From Chryseobacterium paridis (GTDB taxonomy: Bacteria > Bacteroidota > Bacteroidia > Flavobacteriales > Weeksellaceae), in contig NZ_JAENHK010000005.1 of the NCBI RefSeq assembly GCF_016595215.1, forward strand, positions 80,100 to 144,099: a stretch of DNA of 64,000 nt, given 5' to 3'. Shown piece after piece: positions 40,885-50,133 of the stretch (position 1 is the stretch's first letter; every line of letters starts with the position of its first letter). Made by a program: the position numbers and the translations under genes. Below the pieces are notes generated by a model, which was not told the origin of the DNA, ran no database searches, and saw nothing but the letters and a program-made list of their open reading frames with translations.

Positions 40885-41940
40885 TTAGTCAATTTTTTTC
40901 ACAACAGCCTTTTCTGCTTCTTTACGACTTCCATCGAACCCATCTACTCCACTTACTGTGGTATATTTTAGAACGTATTTTTTACCTGGATTTAATCTAT
41001 TGTATACACTCTGACACATTAGTGTTGCTTCATGGAAACCACAAAGGATCAATTTTAATTTCCCAGGATATGTATTAATATCTCCGATCGCATAGATCCC
41101 TTCAAGATTGGTCTGGTAGTCCAAAGCATTATTAACAACAATAGCATTTTTTTCAATATTCAGTCCCCAGTTAGCGATCTCTCCTAATTTTGGAGTCAAC
41201 CCGAACAATGGGATGAAATAATCTGTTTCAAGATCATATGCTTCTTCTCCATCTTTTACAACGGTGATCGCTTCAACTTTCCCGTCACCTTTAATAGCAG
41301 TAACTTCAGCAGGCGTAATCAATTTTATCTTACCTTGATTCTTAAGATCCTGTACTTTTTCTACAGAATCCAAAGCCCCTCTGAACTCATTTCTTCTGTG
41401 GATCAATGTAACTTCACTTGCCACATTCGACAAGAAAATACTCCAATCCAAAGCAGAGTCTCCACCTCCTGCAATAACTACTTTTTTATTTCTGAAATGT
41501 TCAGGTTCCTTGATAAAATATTCCAAGCCTTTTTCTTCATAATCAGCAATATTATCCATTGCAGGCTTTCTAGGCTCAAAAGTACCCAATCCACCAGCAA
41601 TAGCAATTGCTTTAGCTCTGTGAACAGTTCCTTTATTAGTAATCACCTCAAACCACTCATCATCTACTTTTGTATAAGAAACAGCTGTTTCTCCTAATGT
41701 AAATCCTGGTTGAAACTGTTTGATCTGTTCCATTAAATTATCTACCAATTCTCCCGCATTTACCGAAGGATAACCCGGAATATCGAAAATAGGTTTTTTA
41801 GGATAAAGTTCAGCAAGCTGCCCTCCTGGCTGAGGAAGCGCATCTATAATATGACATTTCATTTTAAGCAAACCTGCTTCAAATACTGCAAAAAGTCCAG
41901 TTGGCCCGGCTCCTATAATCAATATATCGGTAGTAATCAT
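40885..41940 (-). CDS. Ferredoxin-NADP+ reductase, thioredoxin-reductase-like
   Basis: 351 residues. FAD site IGAGPTGLFAVFEAGLL, PQPGGQLAELYPKKP, NADP site VVIAGGGDSALDWSIFL with HRRNEFRGA, and C-terminal YAIGDINTYPGKLKLI. The CxxC of thioredoxin reductases is missing, which places it in the type 2 ferredoxin-NADP reductases. Partner ferredoxin lies immediately downstream. Start at 41940 (MITTDILIIG); a minus-strand -7 box TAAATTTG at 41968-41975. Confidence 0.92.
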   Translation of the reverse strand: MITTDILIIGAGPTGLFAVFEAGLLKMKCHIIDALPQPGGQLAELYPKKPIFDIPGYPSVNAGELVDNLMEQIKQFQPGFTLGETAVSYTKVDDEWFEVITNKGTVHRAKAIAIAGGLGTFEPRKPAMDNIADYEEKGLEYFIKEPEHFRNKKVVIAGGGDSALDWSIFLSNVASEVTLIHRRNEFRGALDSVEKVQDLKNQGKIKLITPAEVTAIKGDGKVEAITVVKDGEEAYDLETDYFIPLFGLTPKLGEIANWGLNIEKNAIVVNNALDYQTNLEGIYAIGDINTYPGKLKLILCGFHEATLMCQSVYNRLNPGKKYVLKYTTVSGVDGFDGSRKEAEKAVVKKID

Positions 41941-42090
41941 AATAAAATTTAATTTTACATATAGCTGCAAATTTACTAATTTTAACGCGAAGCTGATTTA
42001 ATTGAGTCTAAATAAAAACCTGAGATTTATCAAATAGCTGGAAAAATAGAAAAATTTTAATTTTGGCAGCGTTTTTGTAAAAACAATACT

Positions 42091-42861
42091 ATGAAGAAAA
42101 CCCTTAATATCCTTGCATTATTCGTATTCTTCCTGGGCTTTGGCCAGATCGATAATATAGCGGATGGTGAATCCATTACTTTTAGAATTCATTATGGAAT
42201 TCTGACTGCAGGTAATGCAACACTTACAACACAAAAGACCACTTACAAAGGTGCTCCGCACTTATATGTGAAAGGAACAGGACAAACATCCGGTGCTGTA
42301 AAAGCTTTCTTTAAAGTGGATGATTTGTACGAGAGCTTCATCAATACAGAAACCGGACTACCAAGTTTTTATGTAAGAAATGTAAAAGAAGGCAGCTACC
42401 GTCAACATTTTGAAACAGTCTTCAATCATGATAACAATACCCTCATATTAACTGATAAGAAAACTCCAGCCAATGGCTCTAAAGTTATAAAGTCAGTAAA
42501 AGGGGTTCAGGATATGCTTTCGTGTTTCTATTACCTGAGAAGCCAAAGCCAGACTGATCTGAAAGTAGGAACAGTAATTAATATGAATGTGTGGATCGAT
42601 GATGAAATGTTTCCTTTCCGTCTGAGAGTAGTGGGCACTGAAAATTTAAAAACAAAGTTTGGAACTATCAATTGTTTAAAAATTATACCATCAGTAATAA
42701 GCGGAAGAGTATTTAAAGAGAAAGAAGGAGTTACTATGTGGGTTTCTAATGATGCCAATCACGTTCCCATGTTATTAAAAGCTGAATTAGCTGTAGGAGC
42801 ATTAAAGGCGAGTATTGATGATTATAAAAACGTCAAATATCCTTTAAAGTTTACAAAATAA
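42091..42861 (+). CDS. DUF3108 secreted protein
   Basis: 256 residues with a signal peptide (LALFVFFLGFGQ). DUF3108 features: GESITFRIHYGILTAGNATL, the central DMLSCFYYLRS and the late VTMWVSNDANHVPMLLKAEL with AVGALKASI. Predicted beta-rich periplasmic protein of unknown function. -7 box TAATTTTG at 42058-42065. Ends at a bidirectional terminator with pheS. Confidence 0.88.
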   Translation: MKKTLNILALFVFFLGFGQIDNIADGESITFRIHYGILTAGNATLTTQKTTYKGAPHLYVKGTGQTSGAVKAFFKVDDLYESFINTETGLPSFYVRNVKEGSYRQHFETVFNHDNNTLILTDKKTPANGSKVIKSVKGVQDMLSCFYYLRSQSQTDLKVGTVINMNVWIDDEMFPFRLRVVGTENLKTKFGTINCLKIIPSVISGRVFKEKEGVTMWVSNDANHVPMLLKAELAVGALKASIDDYKNVKYPLKFTK

Positions 42862-42880
42862 ACATATTGAACAAGTATAA

Positions 42881-42912
42881 AAAAAGCCTCTGAAATAATT
42901 TCGGAGGCTTTT
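42881..42912. terminator. Bidirectional terminator
   Basis: AAAAGCCTCTGAAA / TTTCGGAGGCTTTT with loop TAA, between convergent DUF3108 and pheS genes. Confidence 0.9.
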
Positions 42913-42915
42913 GTA

Positions 42916-43926
42916 TTATAAAGTTTTAAATTGCTCTAAAGTTCTGATATCGTTTTCAAAGAACATTCTGATGTCACTCATTTGGTAAAGAAGCATCGTA
43001 ATTCTTTCAATTCCCATTCCGAATGCATATCCTGAATATTTTTCAGAATCGATATTCACATTTTTAAGTACGGCAGGGTCTACCATTCCACATCCCATAA
43101 TTTCCAGCCATCCTGTACCTTTAGTGATTCTGTAATCTGTTTCAGAGTTTAATCCCCAATATACATCAATCTCAGCACTTGGCTCTGTGAATGGAAAGAA
43201 TGAAGGTCTCATTCTGATTTTAGATTTTCCAAAAAGTTCAGTAGTAAAGAACTGGATTGTTTGTTTCAAATCTGCAAAGCTCACATTTTCGTCGATATAT
43301 AATCCTTCTATCTGATGGAAAATACAGTGGGAACGTGAAGAGATTGCTTCATTTCTGAAAACTCTTCCGGGAGATAAAATTCTTATCGGCGGCTGGTTTT
43401 CTTCCATATAACGAATCTGCACTGAAGAAGTGTGGGTTCTTAACAGAATATCCGGATTTTGCTCAATAAAGAAAGTATCCTGCATATCTCTTGCCGGATG
43501 GTATTCCGGAAGATTAAGTGCAGTAAAGTTATGCCAGTCATCTTCGATTTCTGGTCCATCTGCAACAGCAAATCCAATAGATTTAAAGATCTCAATAATT
43601 CTGTTCTTTACCAAGTTGATAGGATGTCTTGATCCCAGCTCCAAGGGAAAAGCAGGTTTTGTAAGATCATCTTTCTCTACTACAATAGAAGATGCAGAAG
43701 CACTTTTCAAGTCTTCTAATTTTATGGCAATAGCTTGCTTTAAAGAATTAACTTTCTGTCCGAATTCTTTCTTCTGATCGTTAGGAACTTCTTTTAATGT
43801 TTCGTAAAAATCGTTTAGAACTCCTTTCTTACCATTATACTTGATTCGGAAATTTTCGATTTCCTCTTTAGATGTAGTATTGAAGCTGTTTACTTCAACG
43901 AGTAGTTCTTCTATCTTTTCTATCAT
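42916..43926 (-). CDS. pheS: Phenylalanyl-tRNA synthetase alpha subunit
   Basis: 336 residues. Class II motifs: [17 protein letters not shown] (motif 1 region), [10 protein letters not shown] with [14 protein letters not shown] (motif 2) and [14 protein letters not shown] (motif 3). N-terminal coiled-coil for tRNA binding. pheT is not adjacent, as usual in Bacteroidota. Minus-strand -7 box TATTTTTG at 43952-43959. Confidence 0.95.
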   Translation of the reverse strand: MIEKIEELLVEVNSFNTTSKEEIENFRIKYNGKKGVLNDFYETLKEVPNDQKKEFGQKVNSLKQAIAIKLEDLKSASASSIVVEKDDLTKPAFPLELGSRHPINLVKNRIIEIFKSIGFAVADGPEIEDDWHNFTALNLPEYHPARDMQDTFFIEQNPDILLRTHTSSVQIRYMEENQPPIRILSPGRVFRNEAISSRSHCIFHQIEGLYIDENVSFADLKQTIQFFTTELFGKSKIRMRPSFFPFTEPSAEIDVYWGLNSETDYRITKGTGWLEIMGCGMVDPAVLKNVNIDSEKYSGYAFGMGIERITMLLYQMSDIRMFFENDIRTLEQFKTL

Positions 43927-43995
43927 TATTTTACCCTTTCAAAATGTTTTGCAAAAATACGATTTTTCAGTTTAAAAACTTTCTTATTTTGTCAT

Positions 43996-44025
43996 AAAAA
44001 AATCTGCCCCCTATTCAGAGGCAGA
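43996..44025 (-). terminator. Terminator of the YceI gene
   Basis: TCTGCC/GGCAGA stem with an 11-nt loop; on the minus strand it is followed by seven T. Confidence 0.85.
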
Positions 44026-44057
44026 CTTCAATCACTTATTTCACTTAAATAAAAAAA

Positions 44058-44717
44058 TTATTTCTTTTCTAAAGCTTTAACGTTGACTTGAAGAGTTACC
44101 TCATCTTTAATGACTCCGTTTTCAGCAGGAGCTTGGAATTTCACACCAAACTCTTCTCTTTTAATATCTTTGGGCTCAGTTGCCACACTCACTTCTCCTT
44201 CTTTTACAGAAACATTAGCTTTCAACTGAAGTGGTTTTGTAATTCCTTTAATTGTTAAGTTACCATCTAACAAAGTATTGTAATCTCCTTCAGCAGCTGG
44301 TGTCACTTTGGTAATTTCATAAGAAGCAGTTGGAAATTTTTCTACTTCAAAAAAGTCTCCACTTTTCAAATGTCCATTTAATTTTCCTAACTGATCAGCA
44401 TCATCTTTTAAATCTACCGATGTAAGAGAACCCATATCAGCAACAAATTTTCCACTTTCTAATTTCCCGTCTTTTACTGTAAGATCTCCACTTTCAAATT
44501 TAATGGTTCCGAAATGGCTTGTGCTTTCAGACTTAAATACTTTATATCCTTTCCATTCTATTTTACTGTTCAAAGTATCCAGTACATATTGAGCACCATC
44601 TTTTGTAGTTGCAACCTCATTACTTTCGCTGGTAAGCGGTTTATCTTTTTTACAAGAAACAAGTAAAGCTGTAGCAAAAACGGCAGGGATAACTAAATAA
44701 AACAATTTTTTCTTCAT
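44058..44717 (-). CDS. YceI-family lipoprotein
   Basis: 219 residues. Lipobox LLVSC with acylated Cys22 followed by KKD. YceI lipocalin-like domain: YVLDTLNSKIEWKGYKVF, the SHFGTIKFESG block, KSGDFFEVEKFPTASYEI and IKREEFGVKF. Family members bind polyisoprenoids or similar hydrophobic molecules. Single gene with its own terminator. Confidence 0.9.
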   Translation of the reverse strand: MKKKLFYLVIPAVFATALLVSCKKDKPLTSESNEVATTKDGAQYVLDTLNSKIEWKGYKVFKSESTSHFGTIKFESGDLTVKDGKLESGKFVADMGSLTSVDLKDDADQLGKLNGHLKSGDFFEVEKFPTASYEITKVTPAAEGDYNTLLDGNLTIKGITKPLQLKANVSVKEGEVSVATEPKDIKREEFGVKFQAPAENGVIKDEVTLQVNVKALEKK

Positions 44718-44780
44718 CTTTGATATTTTTTTATTACGTTCGCTAAGATAATAAAAAAAATAATTCTTTTATAAAAATAC

Positions 44781-44788
44781 TACATTTG
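44781..44788 (+). promoter_or_regulatory. -7 box directly before the ABC ATPase start
   Basis: TACATTTG ending 4 nt before ATG 44793; predicts a leaderless or near-leaderless transcript. Confidence 0.5.
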
Positions 44789-44792
44789 TAAG

Positions 44793-45728
44793 ATGCTATT
44801 AGAAATAAACAATTTACATTTTTCATACCGCCAGGACCAGCCCCTCTTTCAAAACCTTAATATACGATTTGAGGAGGGTAAAATCATTGCATTAGCAGGA
44901 GAAAGCGGATGTGGAAAATCTACTTTATTAAATTTAATTTATGGACTTTTAGATTGGGAAAATGGAGATATTATTTTTGATGGCACTCCCCTTTTAGGCC
45001 CTAAAGGAAATCTCGTTCCCGGAGAAGCGGAAATGAAATTTGTAGCTCAGAATTTTGACCTGATGCCCTATTCTACAGTTGCTGATAATGTAGGAAAGTT
45101 TATTTCAAATATTAATCTATCTAAAAAAAGTGAAATAGTAAATGAACTTCTGGAAGTTGTAGGATTGCAGGAATATGCTAATGTCCTTCCAAAAAATTTA
45201 AGTGGCGGCCAGCAACAGAGAGTAGCTATAGCAAGAGCCCTTTCCGTACTTCCGAAACTTCTTATACTGGATGAACCTTTTAGCAATATTGATTTCCCGA
45301 GAAAAATAGAGCTTCGTGAAAGACTTTTCAGATATGTAAAACAGCATAATATTTCTTTGATTATTTCTACACATGAACTTCAGGATATTATGCCTTGGGT
45401 GGATCAGATCGTTATTCTTCAAGGCGGAAGATTAATTCAAAATACACATCCTGAAGAAACCTATAAAGAACCTTATAACCCATATGTGGCCAAACTTTTT
45501 GGGGAGGTTAATATTTTCAATGAGACTGAAATGAAAGATTTTCAGATTCCTAAGTTCTCGTATTATCCTCATGAGATCAAAGTTTCAGAAAATGGTTTAG
45601 AAGCAGAAGTCCTTGAAAGCAGATTTGCCGGAAATCATTACTGGAATAAAATTAAAGCTAACAATAGAGAGCTTATTGTCTACAGTAGTAATAAGCTGGA
45701 AAATCCTATTAGAATAACCTTCGCATAA
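44793..45728 (+). CDS. ABC transporter ATP-binding protein
   Basis: 311 residues. Walker A GESGCGKSTLLNL, Q-loop VAQNFDLMPY, signature LSGGQQQRVAIARAL, Walker B LLILDEPFSNID and H-loop STHELQD. Residues about 225-311 form a TOBE-like extra domain seen in importer or ion-related ATPases. No permease gene is adjacent, so its partner is elsewhere and the substrate is unknown. Confidence 0.9.
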   Translation: MLLEINNLHFSYRQDQPLFQNLNIRFEEGKIIALAGESGCGKSTLLNLIYGLLDWENGDIIFDGTPLLGPKGNLVPGEAEMKFVAQNFDLMPYSTVADNVGKFISNINLSKKSEIVNELLEVVGLQEYANVLPKNLSGGQQQRVAIARALSVLPKLLILDEPFSNIDFPRKIELRERLFRYVKQHNISLIISTHELQDIMPWVDQIVILQGGRLIQNTHPEETYKEPYNPYVAKLFGEVNIFNETEMKDFQIPKFSYYPHEIKVSENGLEAEVLESRFAGNHYWNKIKANNRELIVYSSNKLENPIRITFA

Positions 45729-45873
45729 GGCAAAATCGCTGAAAAGCGAAAAAGCTAATTTGCTAATTTGTAAAACTGTAAAATCGATTGTCGTTAAAAT
45801 ACTGATTGGCAAATTAACAATTCTGCAATTTTGCGATTTTGCTTTTCAGCCTTTTCGCCTTTCAGGCTCCTCC
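45727..45873. repeat. Palindromic extragenic repeat
   Basis: Left arm with CTGAAAAGCGAAAAAGC and AATTTGC is mirrored by GCAAATT, GCGATTTTGCTTTTCAGCC and CTTTTCGCC at the right. Starts at the stop codon of the ABC gene. Word family shared with 37680-37861. Confidence 0.65.
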
Positions 45874-45955
45874 TAATTAACACATTTTATGACACTTATT
45901 GTTAGTTTGTGGATAAAAATTCCTATTCTCAAAATTTGCTTTTAAAACTTTTCCT

Positions 45956-45963
45956 TACATTTG
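45956..45963 (+). promoter_or_regulatory. Orphan promoter of candidate small RNA
   Basis: TACATTTG with an upstream TTTG at 45935-45938 (17-nt spacer rather than 19). No coding frame follows; the structured sequence from about 45970 does. Confidence 0.6.
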
Positions 45964-45969
45964 TGTTTC

Positions 45970-46083
45970 CACAGCATAAGGAAACTTTTGGTTAATTCTC
46001 TTTCTGCCTCCAGGACAAACATTAGCAGAATCCTGCAATCTAGTCTTTGAAAGATTACACTGTCCAATCTTTTCCTTTTTTTA
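45970..46083 (+). ncRNA. Candidate rod-shaped small RNA
   Basis: About 110 nt between a -7 box and a T-run (46076-46082). A closing stem pairs AAGGAAACTTTTGG (45978-45991) with CCAATCTTTTCCTT (46064-46077); further in, TAATTCTCTTTC pairs with GAAAGATTA, and near the middle CAGGA pairs with TCCTG. The apex lies at the centre, giving a rod. Size and shape suit small SRP (4.5S) RNA, and the apex has an AGCAG word, but the GGAA-type loop is not seen, so identity is open. Confidence 0.5.
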
Positions 46084-46091
46084 TGTTCTGT

Positions 46092-46121
46092 AAATAAAAA
46101 ATGCGTCACTTAAGACGCATT
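46092..46121 (-). terminator. Terminator of yjdM-like gene
   Basis: AATGCGTC/GACGCATT stem, 6-nt loop; T-rich on the minus strand afterwards. Confidence 0.88.
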
Positions 46122-46145
46122 CATAGTATATATAATCAAATCTTT

Positions 46146-46490
46146 CTAAGCTTTCTTTACAAACTCCGATTTCAAAGCCATTGATCCGAAGCCATCAATT
46201 TTACAGTCGATATTATGATCACTATCTGGTCTTAAACGTATATTCTTTACTTTAGTTCCTGCCTTAACTGGCTTTGGAGCACCTTTAACCGGTAGATCTT
46301 TAATAACCACAACAGAATCTCCATCCTGCAATTCATTTCCATTGGAATCAAATATTTTCCCTGCATTCGCAGATTCCGAAGCCGCTTCTTCCGCATTCCA
46401 TTCATAGAAACACTGAGAACAAACCGTCATATTATCACTAGGATAAGTAAATTCAGAACCACATTTTGGACAAAGAACAACATCACTCAT
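46146..46490 (-). CDS. yjdM: PhnA/YjdM zinc-ribbon protein
   Basis: 114 residues: N-terminal zinc ribbon with CPKC (7-10) and CSQC (24-27), then the conserved PhnA domain [21 protein letters not shown] in two parts and [20 protein letters not shown]. Small cytosolic protein; despite the historical name it is not a phosphonoacetate hydrolase. Function unsettled. Confidence 0.92.
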   Translation of the reverse strand: MSDVVLCPKCGSEFTYPSDNMTVCSQCFYEWNAEEAASESANAGKIFDSNGNELQDGDSVVVIKDLPVKGAPKPVKAGTKVKNIRLRPDSDHNIDCKIDGFGSMALKSEFVKKA

Positions 46491-46562
46491 ATTTTAATTT
46501 TTCACAAAGGTAGGGCTTTTTGAACCATTGAATCAAGAGGAAAGGACTGAACCGGTAATTAA

Positions 46563-46672
46563 ATGGAAAGTTGAAAGTGGAAAATTGAAAACATATTGAA
46601 CGTTTTATGATTTAGTACTTAGCCTTTACTTTCAACTTTCAACTCCACTCCCATTTTCAACTCTCCACTATA
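46563..46672. repeat. Palindromic extragenic repeat, AGTTGAAAG family
   Basis: Left arm TGGAAAGTTGAAAGTGGAAA followed by ATTGAAAAC is mirrored at the right by TTTCAACTTTCAACTCCACT and TTTTCAACTCTCCACTA, with gaps. Word composition differs from the other hairpins in the window. Confidence 0.65.
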
Positions 46673-46710
46673 ATTTGTACTTTTGCAGATTGAAAACAGC
46701 AGAAGCAATT

Positions 46711-47916
46711 ATGGAACTTATTCACAGAAACTTAGCCATCGGAATTCACGATGCCCTACAGGAAACATTTTTTGAAAAAAATAAATACGCCGATAAAGTA
46801 ATTGAAAGACTTTTGAAAGCACATAGAAAATGGGGAAGTCAGGACAGAGCAGTTGTTTCTGAGATTTTTTACAACATCATCCGTTGGAAGAAACGTCTGG
46901 AATATTATATGGGAGAAGGTGTAAAGCCTAACAATATTTACAAACTCATTATTGCTTATTTACTTTGGAGTAAAACAAATTACAAAAGATTTGAAGAGTT
47001 CGAAGGAATAAAAATAGCTGATATTATTACTAAACTTAAAAAAGATACTGTTCCAACTAAAGCTATTGAACATTCTATTCCGGAATGGTTAGCTGAAACT
47101 TTGGAAAAAGAATTAGGTTCTGGCTGGGAAAAAGAAATGAGAGCTTTAAACGAACAAGCTCCAACTGTTTTACGTGCAAACTCTTTAAAGACAACCCCAA
47201 AAGAACTTATTTCAGATCTATCCGACGAAGGTGTTGCATCTTTTACAGTAAGAAATTATCAGGATGCTGTACAATTGGAAGAAAAAAAGAATGTCTTTTT
47301 AACTACTGCTTTTAAAGAAGGATTATTTGAAGTTCAGGATGCTTCTTCACAAAAGATAGGATACTTTCTTGATGTAAAAGAAGGACAACGTGTTGTTGAT
47401 GCTTGTGCCGGAGCTGGTGGAAAAACACTTCACCTGGCTGCTTTAATGGAAAATAAAGGACAAATCATCGCCTTGGATATTTTTGAATGGAAACTGGCAG
47501 AATTGAAGCGTCGTGCAAAAAGAGCTGGAGCACACAACATCGAAACCCGTATGATCTCTGATAATAAGGTGATTAAACGTCTTCATGAAAAGGCAGACAG
47601 ACTTCTTATTGATGCTCCTTGTTCAGGTTTAGGAGTTTTAAAAAGAAACCCGGACAGCAAATGGAAAATTGATCAGGACTTTATTGATAGAATTAAAATT
47701 GAACAACAACAAATCCTTCAGGATTATTCCAAAATAGTAAAAAAGGGTGGAAAAATGGTATATGCAACATGTTCTATTTTACCATCGGAAAACACAGGAC
47801 AGGTTAAGGAATTCCTTAAAAACAACCCTGATTTCAAACTTATTAAAGATGAAAAAGTAATGCCTAGTGAAGGATACGATGGATTCTATATGGCTTTGAT
47901 TGAAAGACTTGCATAA
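46711..47916 (+). CDS. RsmB/NOP-type RNA m5C methyltransferase
   Basis: 401 residues. N-terminal helical NusB-like domain, then a Rossmann methyltransferase: SAM motif VVDACAGAGGKTLHLAAL, motif IV DAPCSGLGVLKRNPD, and motif VI ATCSILPSEN with the catalytic Cys pair of the family. Methylates cytosine-5 of rRNA or tRNA. Start 46711 fits the family; a -7 box TACTTTTG lies at 46678-46685, 25 nt upstream. Confidence 0.92.
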   Translation: MELIHRNLAIGIHDALQETFFEKNKYADKVIERLLKAHRKWGSQDRAVVSEIFYNIIRWKKRLEYYMGEGVKPNNIYKLIIAYLLWSKTNYKRFEEFEGIKIADIITKLKKDTVPTKAIEHSIPEWLAETLEKELGSGWEKEMRALNEQAPTVLRANSLKTTPKELISDLSDEGVASFTVRNYQDAVQLEEKKNVFLTTAFKEGLFEVQDASSQKIGYFLDVKEGQRVVDACAGAGGKTLHLAALMENKGQIIALDIFEWKLAELKRRAKRAGAHNIETRMISDNKVIKRLHEKADRLLIDAPCSGLGVLKRNPDSKWKIDQDFIDRIKIEQQQILQDYSKIVKKGGKMVYATCSILPSENTGQVKEFLKNNPDFKLIKDEKVMPSEGYDGFYMALIERLA

Positions 47917-47942
47917 TTAAGATCTTCAAGATTAAATATATG

Positions 47943-47970
47943 AACTACTCTATTATTAGGGTAGTTTTTT
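47943..47970 (+). terminator. Terminator of the methyltransferase gene
   Basis: AACTAC/GTAGTT stem followed by T6. Confidence 0.85.
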
Positions 47971-48147
47971 GTTTGAAATATCACGTTAAACGTAATGTTT
48001 TTAATCAAAATAAAATTACAATAAAAATATTTTCACAATTTCGTAACATTCTCACTTCTTTGTGATACCTATTCATGAAAAATCATTTTTAAATCAACAG
48101 GTAGATATTGATACTAAAATCTATCTTTGCGATAAACCACTATCTCT

Positions 48148-49812
48148 ATGTATAAAAGAATTTTATTCAGTTTCTTCTCTTTCCTATTTTGTATTACGTA
48201 CGCACAGACCTACGAAATCCAATACACCAGCTCTTACAATGGAAAAGTACAAACTGAACAATCACCCACTTTTATCTGGGCTAATGATAAAGAAAACTTC
48301 ATACTAAACAACTCAATCAGAGAACAAAAAAGTGAATTCCCATTTGAGATCACCAAAGTGGAAAAACCTTCCAACACCGTTGTTTCTTACGCTTTTTTAA
48401 AACCTAATGAAACAATATCTACAATAGATAAAGAATCAATAGGTAAGCAAACTTTTGAATTAACGAACGAAACTAAAAAAATACTAGGCTATAACTGTAG
48501 AAAAGCAGTAACTAAAATAAATTCCAACACCATTGAGGTGTGGTATACAAATGATTTAAAAATAAGCGGAGGTCCTTCTACATTGGGTCAAAATATGGGA
48601 TTGGTTCTTGAAATTGAAAAAAATAAAAATTCATTGATCACTGCAACCTCTATTAAAAAAATTAAAAAGACAGATATTGAGAATATCATAAAAGGGCAAA
48701 TCACTACTACAGATTTATTGGGATACAAAGACCTTCTGTGGAAAAGTCGATTTACGACTTTACAGGTCTTTGAAAATGAAACTATTAATTTTTCTGATGA
48801 ATCAAAATCCGATGAAAAAATAAAGCGATTTGCCAACGGAACCATTATCCTAAAAAAAGTAAAATTTCCTAAAATAACTGACGGGGAGAATATTTTTGTC
48901 GAATTAAAACAACAATCCAATGGAGATGCTTATGACAGAACAGGAACTGTATTCTTCATTCCTCAGGATAAATCTCAATCTTTTTTTGATGGACTCGAAA
49001 AAGGAGCTAAAACACTTCCGGTTTACGAAAATGGAAACGGAAAACAATATTATGGTATTACTTCAACCGACAACTACGATCCTAGCATTGAAATGATGCG
49101 CTTTTTCACTGCCTTTGGTATCCAGAAGTTTAATCACATTCAGTTAAAAGGAAAAGATTGGCAAACCATCAGTCCATTCCGTCAGGATATTACAGATCTT
49201 AAACCATCTTTATCAGAAAAGGAGCTCTGGATAGGTACTTTTATAGGTAATTATGATAAGGGCGGACACAAAGTAAGTCTTGATATCACTATTCATAAAA
49301 GTGATCAGACAATTAATAAAAATAACATTGCTCTTCCTCTGTTCAATTCCGTAAACATTATGGAAATGGCTGGCCAGGACTATTCAACAATGTTTGATAA
49401 GGATAAAGGGCTTTTTGTAGAGTTCACATTGAAAAAAGATGTGAAAAATGCACAATTAAGATATATTACCACAGGTCATGGTGGATGGGAAAATGGAGAT
49501 GAATTTGTACCAAAACCTAACTCGATATTCCTGGATGGTAAAATGACATTCTCTTTTACTCCCTGGAGAACAGATTGTGGATCTTATAGATTGTACAATC
49601 CTGCTTCAGGAAATTTCCCCGATGGGCTTTCTTCGTCAGATCTAAGCAGATCAAACTGGTGCCCGGGCACCGTTACCAATCCTAATTTTATTCCTTTGGG
49701 AGATTTAAAAGCTGGAAAACACAGTATACAAATAAAAATTCCTCAGGGACCAACAGAAGGCACCAGTTTCAGTTCATGGAACGTTTCCGGAGTTTTATTA
49801 GGAATCCAATAA
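48148..49812 (+). CDS. GLPGLI-like plus PNGase F-like secreted protein
   Basis: 554 residues with a signal peptide (FFSFLFCITYAQ). Residues about 20-210 look like a GLPGLI-type domain (ILGYNCRKAVTKINSNTIEV, GLVLEIEKN). From about 225 it resembles peptide-N-glycosidase F: DAYDRTGTVFFIP near 260 fits the N-domain strand with the catalytic Asp (here Asp263), GHGGWENGDEF at 443-453 holds an acidic residue (Glu452) where PNGase F has Glu206, and RSNWCPGTV matches its AGWCPGM segment. A Glu118 equivalent is not obvious. Likely a surface or secreted glycan-processing enzyme (inference). -7 box TATCTTTG at 48122-48129. Confidence 0.75.
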   Translation: MYKRILFSFFSFLFCITYAQTYEIQYTSSYNGKVQTEQSPTFIWANDKENFILNNSIREQKSEFPFEITKVEKPSNTVVSYAFLKPNETISTIDKESIGKQTFELTNETKKILGYNCRKAVTKINSNTIEVWYTNDLKISGGPSTLGQNMGLVLEIEKNKNSLITATSIKKIKKTDIENIIKGQITTTDLLGYKDLLWKSRFTTLQVFENETINFSDESKSDEKIKRFANGTIILKKVKFPKITDGENIFVELKQQSNGDAYDRTGTVFFIPQDKSQSFFDGLEKGAKTLPVYENGNGKQYYGITSTDNYDPSIEMMRFFTAFGIQKFNHIQLKGKDWQTISPFRQDITDLKPSLSEKELWIGTFIGNYDKGGHKVSLDITIHKSDQTINKNNIALPLFNSVNIMEMAGQDYSTMFDKDKGLFVEFTLKKDVKNAQLRYITTGHGGWENGDEFVPKPNSIFLDGKMTFSFTPWRTDCGSYRLYNPASGNFPDGLSSSDLSRSNWCPGTVTNPNFIPLGDLKAGKHSIQIKIPQGPTEGTSFSSWNVSGVLLGIQ

Positions 49813-50133
49813 AAACAAAACCTTCTCGTGATATTAGTCACAAGAAGGTAAAAACACAAATGATGAAAAAAAATTATTTCGAGCCACAAAGTAAAAGTAA
49901 AAATTCATATAATTAATTACCAAATATTAATAAATATCTAATTTTAATTTCGTATGTAATTCACCACTATTTTTCCTTGTGAAAAATATCAATCAAAATC
50001 ATGCTTATCATTTAAAATAATTAATATTTTTAATTAAATAAAACTAATTGATTAAAAATATTAACTTATATTCAATTTATATTTTCTTTTTTAAATTGCA
50101 ATTCTATTTTTGCTTCTAAATAAATGATAAAAA
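49813..50133. other. 321-bp spacer before asnB
   Basis: Very AT-rich. Contains one hairpin, CCTTCTCGTGA / TCACAAGAAGG (49821-49849), with no T-run after it, and the asnB -7 box TATTTTTG at 50105-50112. No coding frame or repeat was seen. Confidence 0.6.

Noticed and set aside
48062-48307. 81-residue frame before the PNGase F-like gene
   Set aside because: It overlaps the signal peptide region of the real gene and the -7 box, with no recognisable protein.
49821-49849. Intrinsic terminator after the PNGase F-like gene
   Set aside because: Good stem but no T-run follows on the plus strand, so left as an unassigned hairpin.
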